Both the position numbers and the translations under genes were made by a program. The notes below the pieces were generated by a model. That model worked only from the letters and a program-made list of their open reading frames with translations, was not told the DNA's origin and did not search any database. This document shows positions 16,763 through 25,343 of a stretch of 64,000 bases of DNA, piece after piece (positions within the stretch are counted from its first letter, which is position 1; every line of letters starts with the position of its first letter). The DNA comes from Actinoallomurus purpureus (GTDB lineage Bacteria; Actinomycetota; Actinomycetes; Streptosporangiales; Streptosporangiaceae): NCBI RefSeq assembly GCF_024055795.1, contig NZ_JAMXMY010000012.1, positions 186,001-250,000 on the forward strand. The letters are read 5' to 3'.

Positions 16763-16826
16763 GCCCACCCGGCGCCTGCCCCGGTACCCCGATCAGGCCG
16801 GGGACCGGGGCAGGCGCCGGGTGGGC
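16763..16826. terminator. Strong bidirectional hairpin after the dehydrogenase operon
   Basis: A perfect stem of 23 bp (5' arm 16763-16785, 3' arm 16804-16826) with an 18-nt loop lies between the E2 stop and the convergent flavin-oxidase gene. It has no T-tract and should terminate from both sides. Confidence 0.8.
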
Positions 16827-16877
16827 CCTGTGCCCTGCCGGCAGGCTCGTCGTGACGACGGCCAGGCGGCGTGATGG

Positions 16878-17384
16878 TCAGGCGTCGAGCTTGCCGACCG
16901 GGACCTCAATGCGGTGGTCTTGTTTGTCCTCGAGCCACCGGTCCAGGTCCATGAGCCACCACTGGTCGATCTCCAGTACGTAGAAGCGGCGGGGGCCGTC
17001 GCCCGTGAACTCCGTGATCGGGAGCAGCCATTCCTGGCGGACCGTCTCATCCGGGAAGTTCAGCTCGTAGTAGAGCCGGTGGTGCTCGGGAAGGGCGTCC
17101 GGGCCCACCTCGCGGACGATGCCCGTCACCTGGGCCCCGTCCAGGCCCAAGCCGGGCAGACCGGTCAGGTACAGCGACCCCGAGGCGCGTGGGTCGGCGG
17201 CGAGATTGAGTGAGTGCCGGGCCTCGCGCAGTGAGTACCACAGGAGGCGCACGGGCGATCCCAGCAGCACATAGTTCACGGTGGAGGCCCACGGGCCCGT
17301 CTCGCCTTGGGTCGCGAGGGTGACGAAGCGCGCGTTCTCCAGGAGGAACTTGCTCCGCTCGATCAGCCTTGCCTGGTCGACCAT
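16878..17384 (-). CDS. Pyridoxamine 5'-phosphate oxidase-like flavin-binding protein
   Basis: A 168-residue split-barrel protein of the PPOX/FMN- or F420-binding group. The N-terminal barrel strand reads RFVTLATQGETGPWAS and is followed by LLWYSLREARHSLNLAADP, the usual flavin-phosphate-binding region. The middle has TGIVREVG and a C-terminal EIDQWWLMD extension. ATG at 17384 with GAAAGGTG upstream is chosen; the open frame continues further but without homology. Members reduce diverse substrates or sense flavin. Reaction unknown. It is solitary, convergent with the dehydrogenase operon. Confidence 0.8.
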   Translation of the reverse strand: MVDQARLIERSKFLLENARFVTLATQGETGPWASTVNYVLLGSPVRLLWYSLREARHSLNLAADPRASGSLYLTGLPGLGLDGAQVTGIVREVGPDALPEHHRLYYELNFPDETVRQEWLLPITEFTGDGPRRFYVLEIDQWWLMDLDRWLEDKQDHRIEVPVGKLDA

Positions 17385-17428
17385 CTGATCACCTTTCACC
17401 GTTGCCGCGGCGCCATCAGCCGGCATGG

Positions 17429-17445
17429 CGCGTACTCCATACGCG
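17429..17445. promoter_or_regulatory. 17-bp inverted repeat upstream of the PPOX-like gene
   Basis: Arms CGCGTA and TACGCG are separated by 5 bp, 45 bp before the ATG at 17384. This is a plausible dimeric repressor site, but no regulator gene is adjacent. The rest of 17385-17588 shows nothing else. Confidence 0.35.
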
Positions 17446-17588
17446 GATCTGATCGCCAAAGATAGCGGCCGGCGACAGGATCGTCGGTCCGGGTGGCGAT
17501 CTCGGCGATCTGCCGCACTTCCGCCGCAGCGCGTCGTGCATCGCGTACCGATGCGGGACCTCGGCACGGCCGCCCTGTGACGTCCCGG

Positions 17589-18686
17589 TCAGGGGCCGGC
17601 AGGGCGCTCCAGCAGATCGCGGAGGCGTTCGTAGGAGCGGTCCCAGCTCCACTCCGACCGCACCCACGCGCGGCCCTTCTCGCCCATCGCCCCCGGAGTG
17701 GTCAGCAGCTCGATCAGCCGGTCCGCGATGGCCGGCACCGAGCGCCCGTCCACCACATGCCCGGTCTCCCCGTCGCGAACGGCCTCCGGGGCGCCGCCCG
17801 AATCCCCCGCCAGCACCGGCAGGCCGGCCGCCGCCGCCTCCAGGAACACGATTCCCAGCCCTTCGACCTCCAGCCCGCCCAGCCGGCTCCGGCACGGCAG
17901 CGCGAACACGTCCGCCGCCGCGTAGAACGGCGGCAGCGCCTCGTGCGGATGCGGCCCCGCGAACACGACCCCCTCCCCCGCGAGCCGGCGCAGCCGGTCC
18001 TCGTACGGCCCGGCCCCGGCGATCAGCAGCATCGTGTCCGGCACCGCACGGCGTACCAGCGGGAGCGCCCGGATCAGCCGGTCCTGCCCCTTGCGCGGCA
18101 CCAGCCGTGACACGCTGAGGATGACGGGCCGGTCGCCGAGGCCGTACCGCTCCCGGATCACCGCGCCGTCGGCGTCCGGGCGGAACACCGACGTGTCCAC
18201 CCCCGGGACCAGCCGGGTCGTGCGCGGCCGTGGTCCGAACGCCCGGACGATTCGCCGGCGCGTGTACCCGGTCAGATAGGTGACGGTGCCCACCTGGTCG
18301 CCGATCCGGCGCAGCACCTGCCGCGGCCCCGGCAACGACGCCCACCAGACCTCATGCCCGTGCGTGGTGGCCACCGACGGCAGGCCGAGCGGCCCGGCGA
18401 GCAGTCCCAGGGGCGCGGCGGCGCCGAACCACACCCGGTCGCATCCGTACCCCTTCACCAGCGCGGCCGCCGTCGCGGCCACCGTCCTCGTCGGCAGCAG
18501 CGTGCGGGCCCGGTCACGCACCACCGGGAACGGCAGCCGGGCGTCGAACCGGTCCCCGCCCGGTTCACACGACGTGTAGACCACCACCTCGCCGGGCGGG
18601 AAGCGGCGCGCGAGTTCGTAGACGAACGTCTCGATTCCGCCCAGACGCGGCGGGAAGTCGTTGGTGACGATGAGAGTGGAGCCCAT
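17589..18686 (-). CDS. pimB': GT4 glycosyltransferase, PimB'-like mannosyltransferase
   Basis: A 365-residue GT-B retaining glycosyltransferase. The N-terminal VTNDFPPRLGGIETFVYEL, the WFGAAAPLGLLAG segment, THGHEVWW, SRLVPRKGQDRLI and the donor-site EX7E motif VEGLGIVFLE all match the actinobacterial PimB' family, for which the M. tuberculosis Rv2188c protein is the model. That enzyme adds the second mannose of phosphatidylinositol mannosides from GDP-mannose at the inner face of the membrane. The start is ATG at 18686. It follows the ABC permease gene by 4 bp, so it may be transcribed from the ABC promoter. A related MgtA-type activity is possible. Confidence 0.82.
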   Translation of the reverse strand: MGSTLIVTNDFPPRLGGIETFVYELARRFPPGEVVVYTSCEPGGDRFDARLPFPVVRDRARTLLPTRTVAATAAALVKGYGCDRVWFGAAAPLGLLAGPLGLPSVATTHGHEVWWASLPGPRQVLRRIGDQVGTVTYLTGYTRRRIVRAFGPRPRTTRLVPGVDTSVFRPDADGAVIRERYGLGDRPVILSVSRLVPRKGQDRLIRALPLVRRAVPDTMLLIAGAGPYEDRLRRLAGEGVVFAGPHPHEALPPFYAAADVFALPCRSRLGGLEVEGLGIVFLEAAAAGLPVLAGDSGGAPEAVRDGETGHVVDGRSVPAIADRLIELLTTPGAMGEKGRAWVRSEWSWDRSYERLRDLLERPAGP

Positions 18687-18690
18687 GGGT

Positions 18691-19542
18691 TCAGACGTCC
18701 CGGCGGTGGACGACGGTGATGGCGGCGGCCGCCGCGCCGAGCGCCCACAGGGCCAGCACGATCCAGGCCTCGGTGGTCGTCGTCGGACGGCGGACGGTGA
18801 AGCCGAAGCGTCCGTAGCCGAGGTCGATCAGGCGTTCCCAGGCCATGGCGGGCAGCGCGTGCTTGATGTCGGCCGTCCAGCGGTAGTGGTCGGTGAAGCA
18901 CATTGGGAGCAGCAGGAGCACCGCCGTGGTGACCACCATGGTCGCCGCGCTGTGCCGGATGATCGCGCCGATGCCCATGCCGACGAGCGCGCACACCGGC
19001 GCGAGCACCGCCGACGCCGCGACCGCCTGGAACGCTCCGGGGTAGCCGATCGACATGCCGACGCCGCGGCCCGACAGGATGGCCTGGCTCGCCCAGAAGG
19101 AGGCGCCCGCGACGACCGTCCCGTAGCCGAGCATGACCACCGTCACGTCGATCAGCTTCGCCGTCACCAGCGAACGGCGGGCCGGCACGGCCGCGAAGGT
19201 CGTACGGATCAGCCCGGTTCCGTACTCGCCGGTGATGGTGATCGCGCCGACGCTGCCGGCGGCGAGCATGAGCATCAGGCCGGCGATCTGCGTGAAGGCG
19301 TCGCGCATCGCCCAGATCGGAACGAAGATGGCGCGGATGTCGGCGTCGTAGCGCGGCCAGTTGTGGTGGTCGGCGACGGCGGCGTTCACGTTCAGCCCGA
19401 TGATGGCGAGCCCGCTGAGGAGCAGGGTCCAGTAGGTCGAGCGGAGGGACCAGAGCTTGGTCCACTCGGCGGCGAGGAGGTCGCGGAACCGGGCGCGGGG
19501 CTCGGTAACGGCCGGGCGGGCGGTGATGGTCGGTGCGGTCAT
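18691..19542 (-). CDS. ABC transporter permease (ABC-2 family)
   Basis: A 283-residue membrane protein with six hydrophobic segments. It begins with a soluble stretch containing FRDLLAAEWTKLWSLRSTYWTLL, the usual N-terminus of actinobacterial ABC-2 permeases. ITGEYGTGLIRTTFAAVPARR and a central KLIDVTVVM are typical of the family. It overlaps the ATPase stop by ATGA. The C-terminal TVVHRRDV ends just before pimB'. Cargo unknown; bacitracin-type drug export systems share this layout. Confidence 0.87.
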   Translation of the reverse strand: MTAPTITARPAVTEPRARFRDLLAAEWTKLWSLRSTYWTLLLSGLAIIGLNVNAAVADHHNWPRYDADIRAIFVPIWAMRDAFTQIAGLMLMLAAGSVGAITITGEYGTGLIRTTFAAVPARRSLVTAKLIDVTVVMLGYGTVVAGASFWASQAILSGRGVGMSIGYPGAFQAVAASAVLAPVCALVGMGIGAIIRHSAATMVVTTAVLLLLPMCFTDHYRWTADIKHALPAMAWERLIDLGYGRFGFTVRRPTTTTEAWIVLALWALGAAAAAITVVHRRDV

Positions 19543-20450
19543 CGGGCATCTCCGGCGAGGTATTCGACGCTGTCGGCGGTGAGCTCCATGAACGCCTCCT
19601 CCAGCGAGGCGATGCGGGGGGCGAGCTCGTGGAGCATGATCCGGTGCTGGAAGGCGAGCTCGCCGATGCGGGCGGCGCTCAGGCCGGTGACCGTCAGCGC
19701 CCGATCGCCGTCCGGCCGGACGGCCGCGCCGTCGGCGGTCAGGACGGCCGTCAGCGAGGCGGCGTCCGGAGTGCGCACGGTCACGCTCTGGGGTGTGCCG
19801 CGGGCCGCGAACTCCGCCAGGCTCTCGTCGGCGATCAGCTCTCCCCGGCCGATGACGATGAGGTGGTCGGCGGTGTGCTCCATCTCGCTCATCAGGTGGC
19901 TGGAGACGAACACGGTCCGGCCTTCGGCGGCCAGCCGCCGGAACAGGCCGCGGACCCATCGCACCCCTTCGGGGTCAAGGCCGTTGATCGGTTCGTCGAA
20001 CAGCAGGACGGGCGGGTCGCCGAGCAGGGCGGTGGCGATGCCGAGCCGCTGCCTCATGCCGAGGGAGAAGCCCCCGATGCGGCGGCGCGCGACCTCGGTC
20101 AGGCCCACCTCCCGCAGGACCTCGTCCACGCGGGTCCGTGGGATCCGGTTGCCGCGGGCGAGGGCGGACAGGTGTGCGTACGCGGTGCGGCCGCCGTGCA
20201 CGTCCTGGGCGTCGAGCAGCGCCCCGACGTGCCGCAGCCCGCGCGGGCGGTCGCGGAACGGGCGGCCGGCGACGGTGGCCGTTCCGCTGGTCGGCTCGTT
20301 CAGCCCGAGGATCATCCGCAGCGTCGTGCTCTTACCGGCGCCGTTGGGTCCGAGGAACCCGGTGACATGTCCTGGACGCACCGTGAAGGTCAGGCCGTTG
20401 ACGGCCGTCTTGGGGCCGTAGCGTTTCGTCAGTCCGCTCACTTCGATCAC
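19539..20450 (-). CDS. ABC transporter ATP-binding protein
   Basis: A 303-residue ATPase with Walker A (GPNGAGKST), the degenerate signature FSLGMRQRLGIA of the bacitracin/lantibiotic exporter type, Walker B VLLFDEPINGLD and SSHLMSEMEHTAD as the H-loop. It pairs with the following permease through a 4-bp overlap. GTG at 20450 is the start that begins the domain (IEVSGLTKRYG). Its promoter region is shared with the divergent histidine kinase genes. Such kinases often control exporters of antibiotics or cell-envelope stressors, so a functional link is a fair inference. Confidence 0.9.
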   Translation of the reverse strand: MIEVSGLTKRYGPKTAVNGLTFTVRPGHVTGFLGPNGAGKSTTLRMILGLNEPTSGTATVAGRPFRDRPRGLRHVGALLDAQDVHGGRTAYAHLSALARGNRIPRTRVDEVLREVGLTEVARRRIGGFSLGMRQRLGIATALLGDPPVLLFDEPINGLDPEGVRWVRGLFRRLAAEGRTVFVSSHLMSEMEHTADHLIVIGRGELIADESLAEFAARGTPQSVTVRTPDAASLTAVLTADGAAVRPDGDRALTVTGLSAARIGELAFQHRIMLHELAPRIASLEEAFMELTADSVEYLAGDAR

Positions 20451-20584
20451 GCGGCCAACGGTGTCGCGGGCCGGGCTCTCCGCACATCGAGCCGTCGTCG
20501 GCATTCCCGGGGCCCTGGTACCGACCGTGGTCGTACACCCGTGGTCCGATGCCGCCATGGAGATCACGCCGTTACGATTCGGGC

Positions 20585-21778
20585 ATGTCCGCCGTGCCCT
20601 CTTCTCCCCTGCTCAGGCGCGTTCCGCCGGGCGTGTGGACGGCCGCGGCCTGGTGCGCCGGCACGGTGTTCACGTTTCTCATCCGCGAGCGGCTGCCCGG
20701 GGAGGGCCTGCCCTCGGTCCAGGCCGGGGTCCTCTTCTACCGGTGGGACGGCCGGGCGATGCTGGTGGTGGCCACCGTGCTCACGCTGATCGGCAGCGGC
20801 CTGCTGCGGCGGCGGCCGCTCACGGCACTCGGCCTGTTGCTGGCCGGCTCCGTCCTCGGGACGCTCCCGCTGAGCGTCGGCGCGATCCCGGTGCCGCAGT
20901 TCCTCTCCGTCGACGTCGCCCTGTGGTTCATCGCGGCCACCGGGCGACGCCGGACGTCGCGCACCGCGGCCGGTCTGGCGTTCGCCACGCTGGGCGGGTA
21001 CCTGGCCTTCCGGCTCCTGTGCGGGTGGATCATCGGCACCTCGACGGAGCTGGCCGTGGCGATGACCGCCGCCATCGCCTGGCTCATCGGCAACTCGACG
21101 CACCAGGCGCGAGAGCACGCCGAGGACATGCGCGCCCAGGCCGCCACGCAGGCGGTGACCTCCGAGCGGCTCCGCATCGCCCGTGAGCTGCACGACGCGG
21201 TGGCCCACAACATCGGCATCGTCGCCCTGCAGGCCGGAGCGGCGCGACGGGTCATCGACACTCAGCCCACCCGGGCCCGCGATGCCCTGAAAGCGGTGGA
21301 GGTATCGAGCCGGGAGACGCTGTCCGGGCTGCGCCGGATGCTCGGCGCGCTCCGGCAGGCGGAATCAGAGGCGGCGCCGCTGCACGATCTCCCCGGCCTG
21401 GCGGACCTCGATCGGCTGGCGGAGGCCACCACGGCCGCCGGTGTCCGGGTCGACGTGCGGTGGCGGGGAGAACCCCGCCCCCTCCCACCGGAGGTCGACC
21501 TGTCGGCCTTCCGGATCATCCAGGAGGCCGTCACCAACGTGGTGCGCCACGCCGACACCAGATCCTGCGTGGTGTCCATCGACTGCCGGGAGGAAGAGCT
21601 GACCGTCGAGGTCGTCGACGGTGGGCGCGGCCACGGCGCCGCCCCCGGCACCGGCTACGGCCTGGTCGGCATGCGCGAACGCGTCGCCCTGCTGCACGGG
21701 GACTTCACCGCCGGACCACGCCCCGAAGGCGGCTTCCGCGTGACGGCCCGCCTGCCCCTGCCGGCAGGTGTCGCATGA
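20585..21778 (+). CDS. Sensor histidine kinase (HisKA_3 / NarL type), first copy
   Basis: A 397-residue kinase with about five N-terminal membrane helices (residues 12-165) and no sizeable external domain. A dimerisation/phosphoacceptor region follows with the His in RIARELHDAVAHNIG. The HATPase domain contains FRIIQEAVTNVVRHA and GTGYGLVGMRERV. The ATG at 20585 is preceded by TACGAT with a 6-nt gap and no Shine-Dalgarno sequence, consistent with a leaderless message. It overlaps the second kinase by ATGA. Its catalytic half is nearly identical to that kinase, but the sensor half is not. Confidence 0.88.
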   Translation: MSAVPSSPLLRRVPPGVWTAAAWCAGTVFTFLIRERLPGEGLPSVQAGVLFYRWDGRAMLVVATVLTLIGSGLLRRRPLTALGLLLAGSVLGTLPLSVGAIPVPQFLSVDVALWFIAATGRRRTSRTAAGLAFATLGGYLAFRLLCGWIIGTSTELAVAMTAAIAWLIGNSTHQAREHAEDMRAQAATQAVTSERLRIARELHDAVAHNIGIVALQAGAARRVIDTQPTRARDALKAVEVSSRETLSGLRRMLGALRQAESEAAPLHDLPGLADLDRLAEATTAAGVRVDVRWRGEPRPLPPEVDLSAFRIIQEAVTNVVRHADTRSCVVSIDCREEELTVEVVDGGRGHGAAPGTGYGLVGMRERVALLHGDFTAGPRPEGGFRVTARLPLPAGVA

Positions 21779-22905
21779 GGATTCGGGGAATCGCAGGCTG
21801 GGGCGGAGCCGTCCTGTTCCCGGTCGCGCTCGCCTGGTCACAGGTGGCCGGCTCGGGCAGCGAACCGTACTACAGCCCTTCCCAGGCCATCGCGGCGATG
21901 CTGTCGATGAGCCTGCTGATCGGCGTGCTCCGGCGGATCCCGCTGCTCGCGCTGGTCATGATGCTCCTCGGCTGCGTCTTCGTCGTCGCGTTCGCCGGGC
22001 CTGGGTACCAGAGCGGCCGATCCCCGTTTCTCCCGTTTCTGGCGGTGGACCTGGCAGTGGCGTTCATCGTCGCCACCCGGACCTCGCGGGTCTCGACCGC
22101 CGCCGTCGTGCTGTCACTCGTCGTGCAGGTGCTCGCCATCGGCGTCTTCTCGGCTCGGCAGGACCTCCTGACCAACGTCGAGATCGCCGTCTTGGCCATC
22201 GCCACGGCCTTCATGGCCGGGAGGCTGCTCCGCGAGCGCCGCGAGCATGCGGCGGCGCTGCGTTCGCGCGCGGTGGCCGACGCCGTCACCGCCGAGCGGC
22301 TCCGGATCGCGCGCGAACTGCACGACATGGTCGCGCACACCATCGGCATCGTCGCCCTGCAGGCCGGCGCGGCCAAGCGGGTCATCGACACGCAGCCCAC
22401 CCGGGCCCGCGAGGCGCTCGGCGAGGTCGAGACCGCGAGCCGGGACACGCTGTCCGGGCTGCGCCGGATGCTCGGCGCGCTCCGGCAGGCGGAATCGGAG
22501 GCGGCGCCGCTGCACGATCTGCCCGGCCTGGCGGACCTCGACCGGCTGGCGGAGGCCACCACGGCCGCCGGCGTCCGGGTCGACGTGCGGTGGCAGGGAG
22601 AGCCCCGCCCGCTCCCGCCGGAGGTCGACCTGTCGGCCTTCCGGATCATCCAGGAGGCCGTCACCAACGTGGTGCGCCACGCCGACACCAGATCCTGCAT
22701 AGTGTCCATCGACTACCAGGACGAGGACCTGGCCATCGACGTCGCCGACGGCGGGCGCGGCCACGGCGCCGCCCCCGGCACCGGCTACGGCCTGGTCGGC
22801 ATGCGCGAACGCGTCGCCCTGCTCCACGGAGACTTCACCGCCGGACCACGACCCGAAGGCGGCTTCCGCGTGACGGCCCGCCTCCCCCTACCGACAGGAG
22901 CGACA
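21159..22905 (+). repeat. Direct repeat of about 615 bp: duplicated kinase catalytic halves
   Basis: The segments 21159-21775 and 22289-22905, offset by 1130 bp, encode the two kinase catalytic halves. They are almost identical at the DNA level over long stretches. In the 150 bp beginning at 21311 and 22441 only about five bases differ by eye. The flanking sensor regions show no such similarity. This looks like tandem duplication followed by sensor replacement, or by ongoing gene conversion of the kinase half. Confidence 0.8.
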
Positions 22906-22908
22906 TGA
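21775..22908 (+). CDS. Sensor histidine kinase (HisKA_3 / NarL type), second copy
   Basis: A 377-residue kinase with about five membrane helices in residues 5-145, unrelated by eye to those of its neighbour. The phosphoacceptor His is in RIARELHDMVAHTIG. The catalytic domain repeats that of the first kinase with a few changes (CIVSIDYQDEDL against CVVSIDCREEEL). The start overlaps the first kinase stop (ATGA) and the stop overlaps the regulator start (ATGA). All three proteins should therefore be made together. Two kinases probably feed one regulator, or they form heterodimers through their near-identical dimerisation helices. Confidence 0.88.
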   Translation: MRIRGIAGWGGAVLFPVALAWSQVAGSGSEPYYSPSQAIAAMLSMSLLIGVLRRIPLLALVMMLLGCVFVVAFAGPGYQSGRSPFLPFLAVDLAVAFIVATRTSRVSTAAVVLSLVVQVLAIGVFSARQDLLTNVEIAVLAIATAFMAGRLLRERREHAAALRSRAVADAVTAERLRIARELHDMVAHTIGIVALQAGAAKRVIDTQPTRAREALGEVETASRDTLSGLRRMLGALRQAESEAAPLHDLPGLADLDRLAEATTAAGVRVDVRWQGEPRPLPPEVDLSAFRIIQEAVTNVVRHADTRSCIVSIDYQDEDLAIDVADGGRGHGAAPGTGYGLVGMRERVALLHGDFTAGPRPEGGFRVTARLPLPTGAT

Positions 22909-23561
22909 CCGTCCGCGTTGTTCTCGCCGACGACCAGCCGCTGGTGCGCACCGCACTGCAGATGGTCATCACCGACGCCCCCGACCTCGACGTCGTCGGA
23001 GAGGCCGGAACCGGTGCCGAGGCGGTGGAGCTGACCCAGAGCCTCGATCCGGATGTCGTCGTGATGGACATCCGCATGCCCGGCATGGACGGGATCGAGG
23101 CCACCCGGCAGATCACCGGCGGTCCCGGCTCGACGCACGTCGTCGTCCTCACCACGTTCGACGATGACGACTACGTCTACGGCGCGCTGCGCGCCGGCGC
23201 GGCCGGATTCCTCGTCAAGGACATGGCGCTGGACGACATCCTCGCCGCGATCCGCGTCGTCGCCGCCGGGGACGGCCTGATCGCGCCGAGTGTCACCCGC
23301 CGCCTGATCGAGGAGTTCGCCGACCGCCCGGGGCCCGCTCCCGGGCGGCGCAAGCTCGACGGCATCACCGAACGGGAGCACGAGGTGCTGACCCTCGTCG
23401 GACGCGGCCTGTCCAACACCGAGATCGCGGCCGAACTGATCATCAGCGTCGCCACCGTCAAGACCTACGTGACGCGCCTGCTCACCAAGCTGGACGCCCG
23501 CGACCGGGTCCAGCTCGTGATCATCGCCTACGAGACCGGCCTGGTCGCGCCCTCCCGGTGA
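22905..23561 (+). CDS. NarL/FixJ family response regulator
   Basis: A 218-residue regulator: receiver domain 1-120 with phosphoacceptor Asp55 (VVVMDIRMPG), conserved Thr and Lys in LTTFDDD and FLVKD, then a LuxR-type helix-turn-helix (LTLVGRGLSNTEIAAEL and VKTYVTRLLTKL). The ATG has AGGAG upstream and overlaps the stop of the second kinase. The target is probably the divergent ABC exporter or the kinase operon itself. No operator half-sites were recognised between 20451 and 20584. Confidence 0.93.
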   Translation: MTVRVVLADDQPLVRTALQMVITDAPDLDVVGEAGTGAEAVELTQSLDPDVVVMDIRMPGMDGIEATRQITGGPGSTHVVVLTTFDDDDYVYGALRAGAAGFLVKDMALDDILAAIRVVAAGDGLIAPSVTRRLIEEFADRPGPAPGRRKLDGITEREHEVLTLVGRGLSNTEIAAELIISVATVKTYVTRLLTKLDARDRVQLVIIAYETGLVAPSR

Positions 23562-23709
23562 CGGTCCCCCGTCGCCCTGGCTCCGCGCCCGTGGCCTGCC
23601 TAAACGCTTGGGACGCGGGGTAGGTCTCGGACGGACAACGGGGAAGGCCGCCGCGCCGGTGTGGAGCCGGGTTCGCCGGGCGGTCGCGCACGACAGGGGG
23701 GAGTGCGCC

Positions 23710-25320
23710 GTGCGGGTGATCGTCGATCTCACACGATGTCAGGGGTACGGCCAGTGCGCGTTTCTCGCGCCGGACGTGTTCACCATGAACGGTGAGGAAG
23801 CGCTGCTGTACGACACCGACGCGGACGAGGCGCAGCGCGAGCACGTCCTGCGCGCGGCGGCGGCCTGCCCGGTTCAGGCCATCCACCTCGACCGGATGGC
23901 GACCCAGCACCGGGGCATGAGGACGGGTGCGGTCGTCTCCCCTCCGGTCGATGACGGGTTCCGGAAGACCGGCCGGATCGTGATCGTCGGCGCCTCGCTG
24001 GCCGGAGCGCGGGCCGCGGGCGTGCTCCGCCGCGACGGCTTCACCGGCTCGCTGACCTTGATCGGGGACGAGCCGTACGAGCCGTACGACCGTCCTCCGC
24101 TGTCCAAGCAGGTGCTGGTCGGCCGGGTGCCCGCAGATCACACCCTGCTCCCTCGCCTGCGCGAGGTCGACGCCGAATGGCTGCCCGGCGTCGCCGCCGC
24201 CGGACTCGACCTGGCCGCCAGGACGGTGCGGCTCTCCGACGGCCGGGAGGTCGGCTTCGACCGGGTGCTGATCGCGACGGGTGCGCGCGCCCGGCCGTGG
24301 CCGAACCCGGAGGAGGCCGCGCTGGACGGGGTCCTCCCGCTGCGCACGATCGAGGAGGCGTCCAGCCTCCGGGAGCGTCTCGCCGCCCGCCCACGCCGGG
24401 TGCTGGTGATCGGCGCGGGGTTCACCGGCTCGGAGGTCGCGTCGGTCTGCCGGGATCTGGATCTCCCGGTGACCGTGGTCGAACGCGGTCCGGCGCCGCT
24501 CGTCGGCGCGCTGGGCGGCGTGATCGGCGACGTCGCGGCCGACATGCAGCGCGCGCACGGGGTGGACCTGCGGTGCGGCGTCACGGTGGAGGCTCTGGAG
24601 GGCGACGCGGACGGCCGGTTCCGCGCCGCGCGGCTCTCCGACGGGAGCACGGTGGAGGCCGACGTCGCGGTCGTCGCGCTCGGAGCGATCCGCAATGTCG
24701 AGTGGCTGCGCGACTCGGGGCTGGCCGCCGGCGTGTGGGGGGTGGCCTGCGACGCGGGCTGCCGCGCCGTCGACATCAACGGCCTGGTCACCGACGACGT
24801 CTTCGTCGCGGGCGACGTCGCGCGCTTCCCCCACCCGGTCTACAACTTCCAGTTCATGACGCTCGAGCACTGGGGCAACGCGGTCGCCCAGGCCGAGATC
24901 GCCGCGCACAACATGCTCAGCGACCAGGCGCACCGCTGGCCGCACCTGTCGCTGCCGGTGTTCTGGTCCAACCAGTTCGGGACCAGCATCAAGTCCGTCG
25001 GCGTGCCGACCTTCGCCGACGAGGTGGTCATCGCGCACGGCTCCGTGGAGGAGCGCCGGTTCGTCGCCCTCTACGGCTACCGGGGCCGTCTCACCGCGGC
25101 GGTCACGTTCGACCGGGCGATGTGGCTGGAGTTCTACCAGGGCCTGATCGAGCGTGCCGCGCCCTTCCCGCCCGACTTTCGCGCCACCGACCGGCCGGAG
25201 ACGCTGCGGCCGGTCCCGGCCGAGGTTCCGGAGCGACTCGAGGCGACACAGGTCACCGTCATGGTGACCGGGCACGATCCGGCCGAACGCCGCGCCACGC
25301 TGGTGCACGGCGACCGATGA
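23710..25320 (+). CDS. Ferredoxin-ferredoxin reductase fusion protein
   Basis: A 536-residue redox protein. Residues 1-65 are a P450-type [3Fe-4S] ferredoxin: CQGYGQC supplies two ligands in C-x5-C spacing and a later CPVQAI the third. A linker of about 25 residues leads to an FAD- and NAD(P)H-dependent ferredoxin reductase of the rubredoxin/putidaredoxin reductase class (about 90-480). It shows IVIVGASLAGARAA, YDRPPLSK, VLVIGAGFTGSEVA and VFVAGDVARF. The C-terminus matches the reductase C domain. The GTG at 23710 follows a purine-rich Shine-Dalgarno sequence. Ferredoxin and reductase are normally separate proteins in actinomycete P450 systems; fusing them gives a fixed electron-transfer unit. 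The partner P450 is the next gene. Confidence 0.88.
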   Translation: MRVIVDLTRCQGYGQCAFLAPDVFTMNGEEALLYDTDADEAQREHVLRAAAACPVQAIHLDRMATQHRGMRTGAVVSPPVDDGFRKTGRIVIVGASLAGARAAGVLRRDGFTGSLTLIGDEPYEPYDRPPLSKQVLVGRVPADHTLLPRLREVDAEWLPGVAAAGLDLAARTVRLSDGREVGFDRVLIATGARARPWPNPEEAALDGVLPLRTIEEASSLRERLAARPRRVLVIGAGFTGSEVASVCRDLDLPVTVVERGPAPLVGALGGVIGDVAADMQRAHGVDLRCGVTVEALEGDADGRFRAARLSDGSTVEADVAVVALGAIRNVEWLRDSGLAAGVWGVACDAGCRAVDINGLVTDDVFVAGDVARFPHPVYNFQFMTLEHWGNAVAQAEIAAHNMLSDQAHRWPHLSLPVFWSNQFGTSIKSVGVPTFADEVVIAHGSVEERRFVALYGYRGRLTAAVTFDRAMWLEFYQGLIERAAPFPPDFRATDRPETLRPVPAEVPERLEATQVTVMVTGHDPAERRATLVHGDR

Positions 25321-25343
25321 ACGAGTCACGAGGAGGCGCCGCC

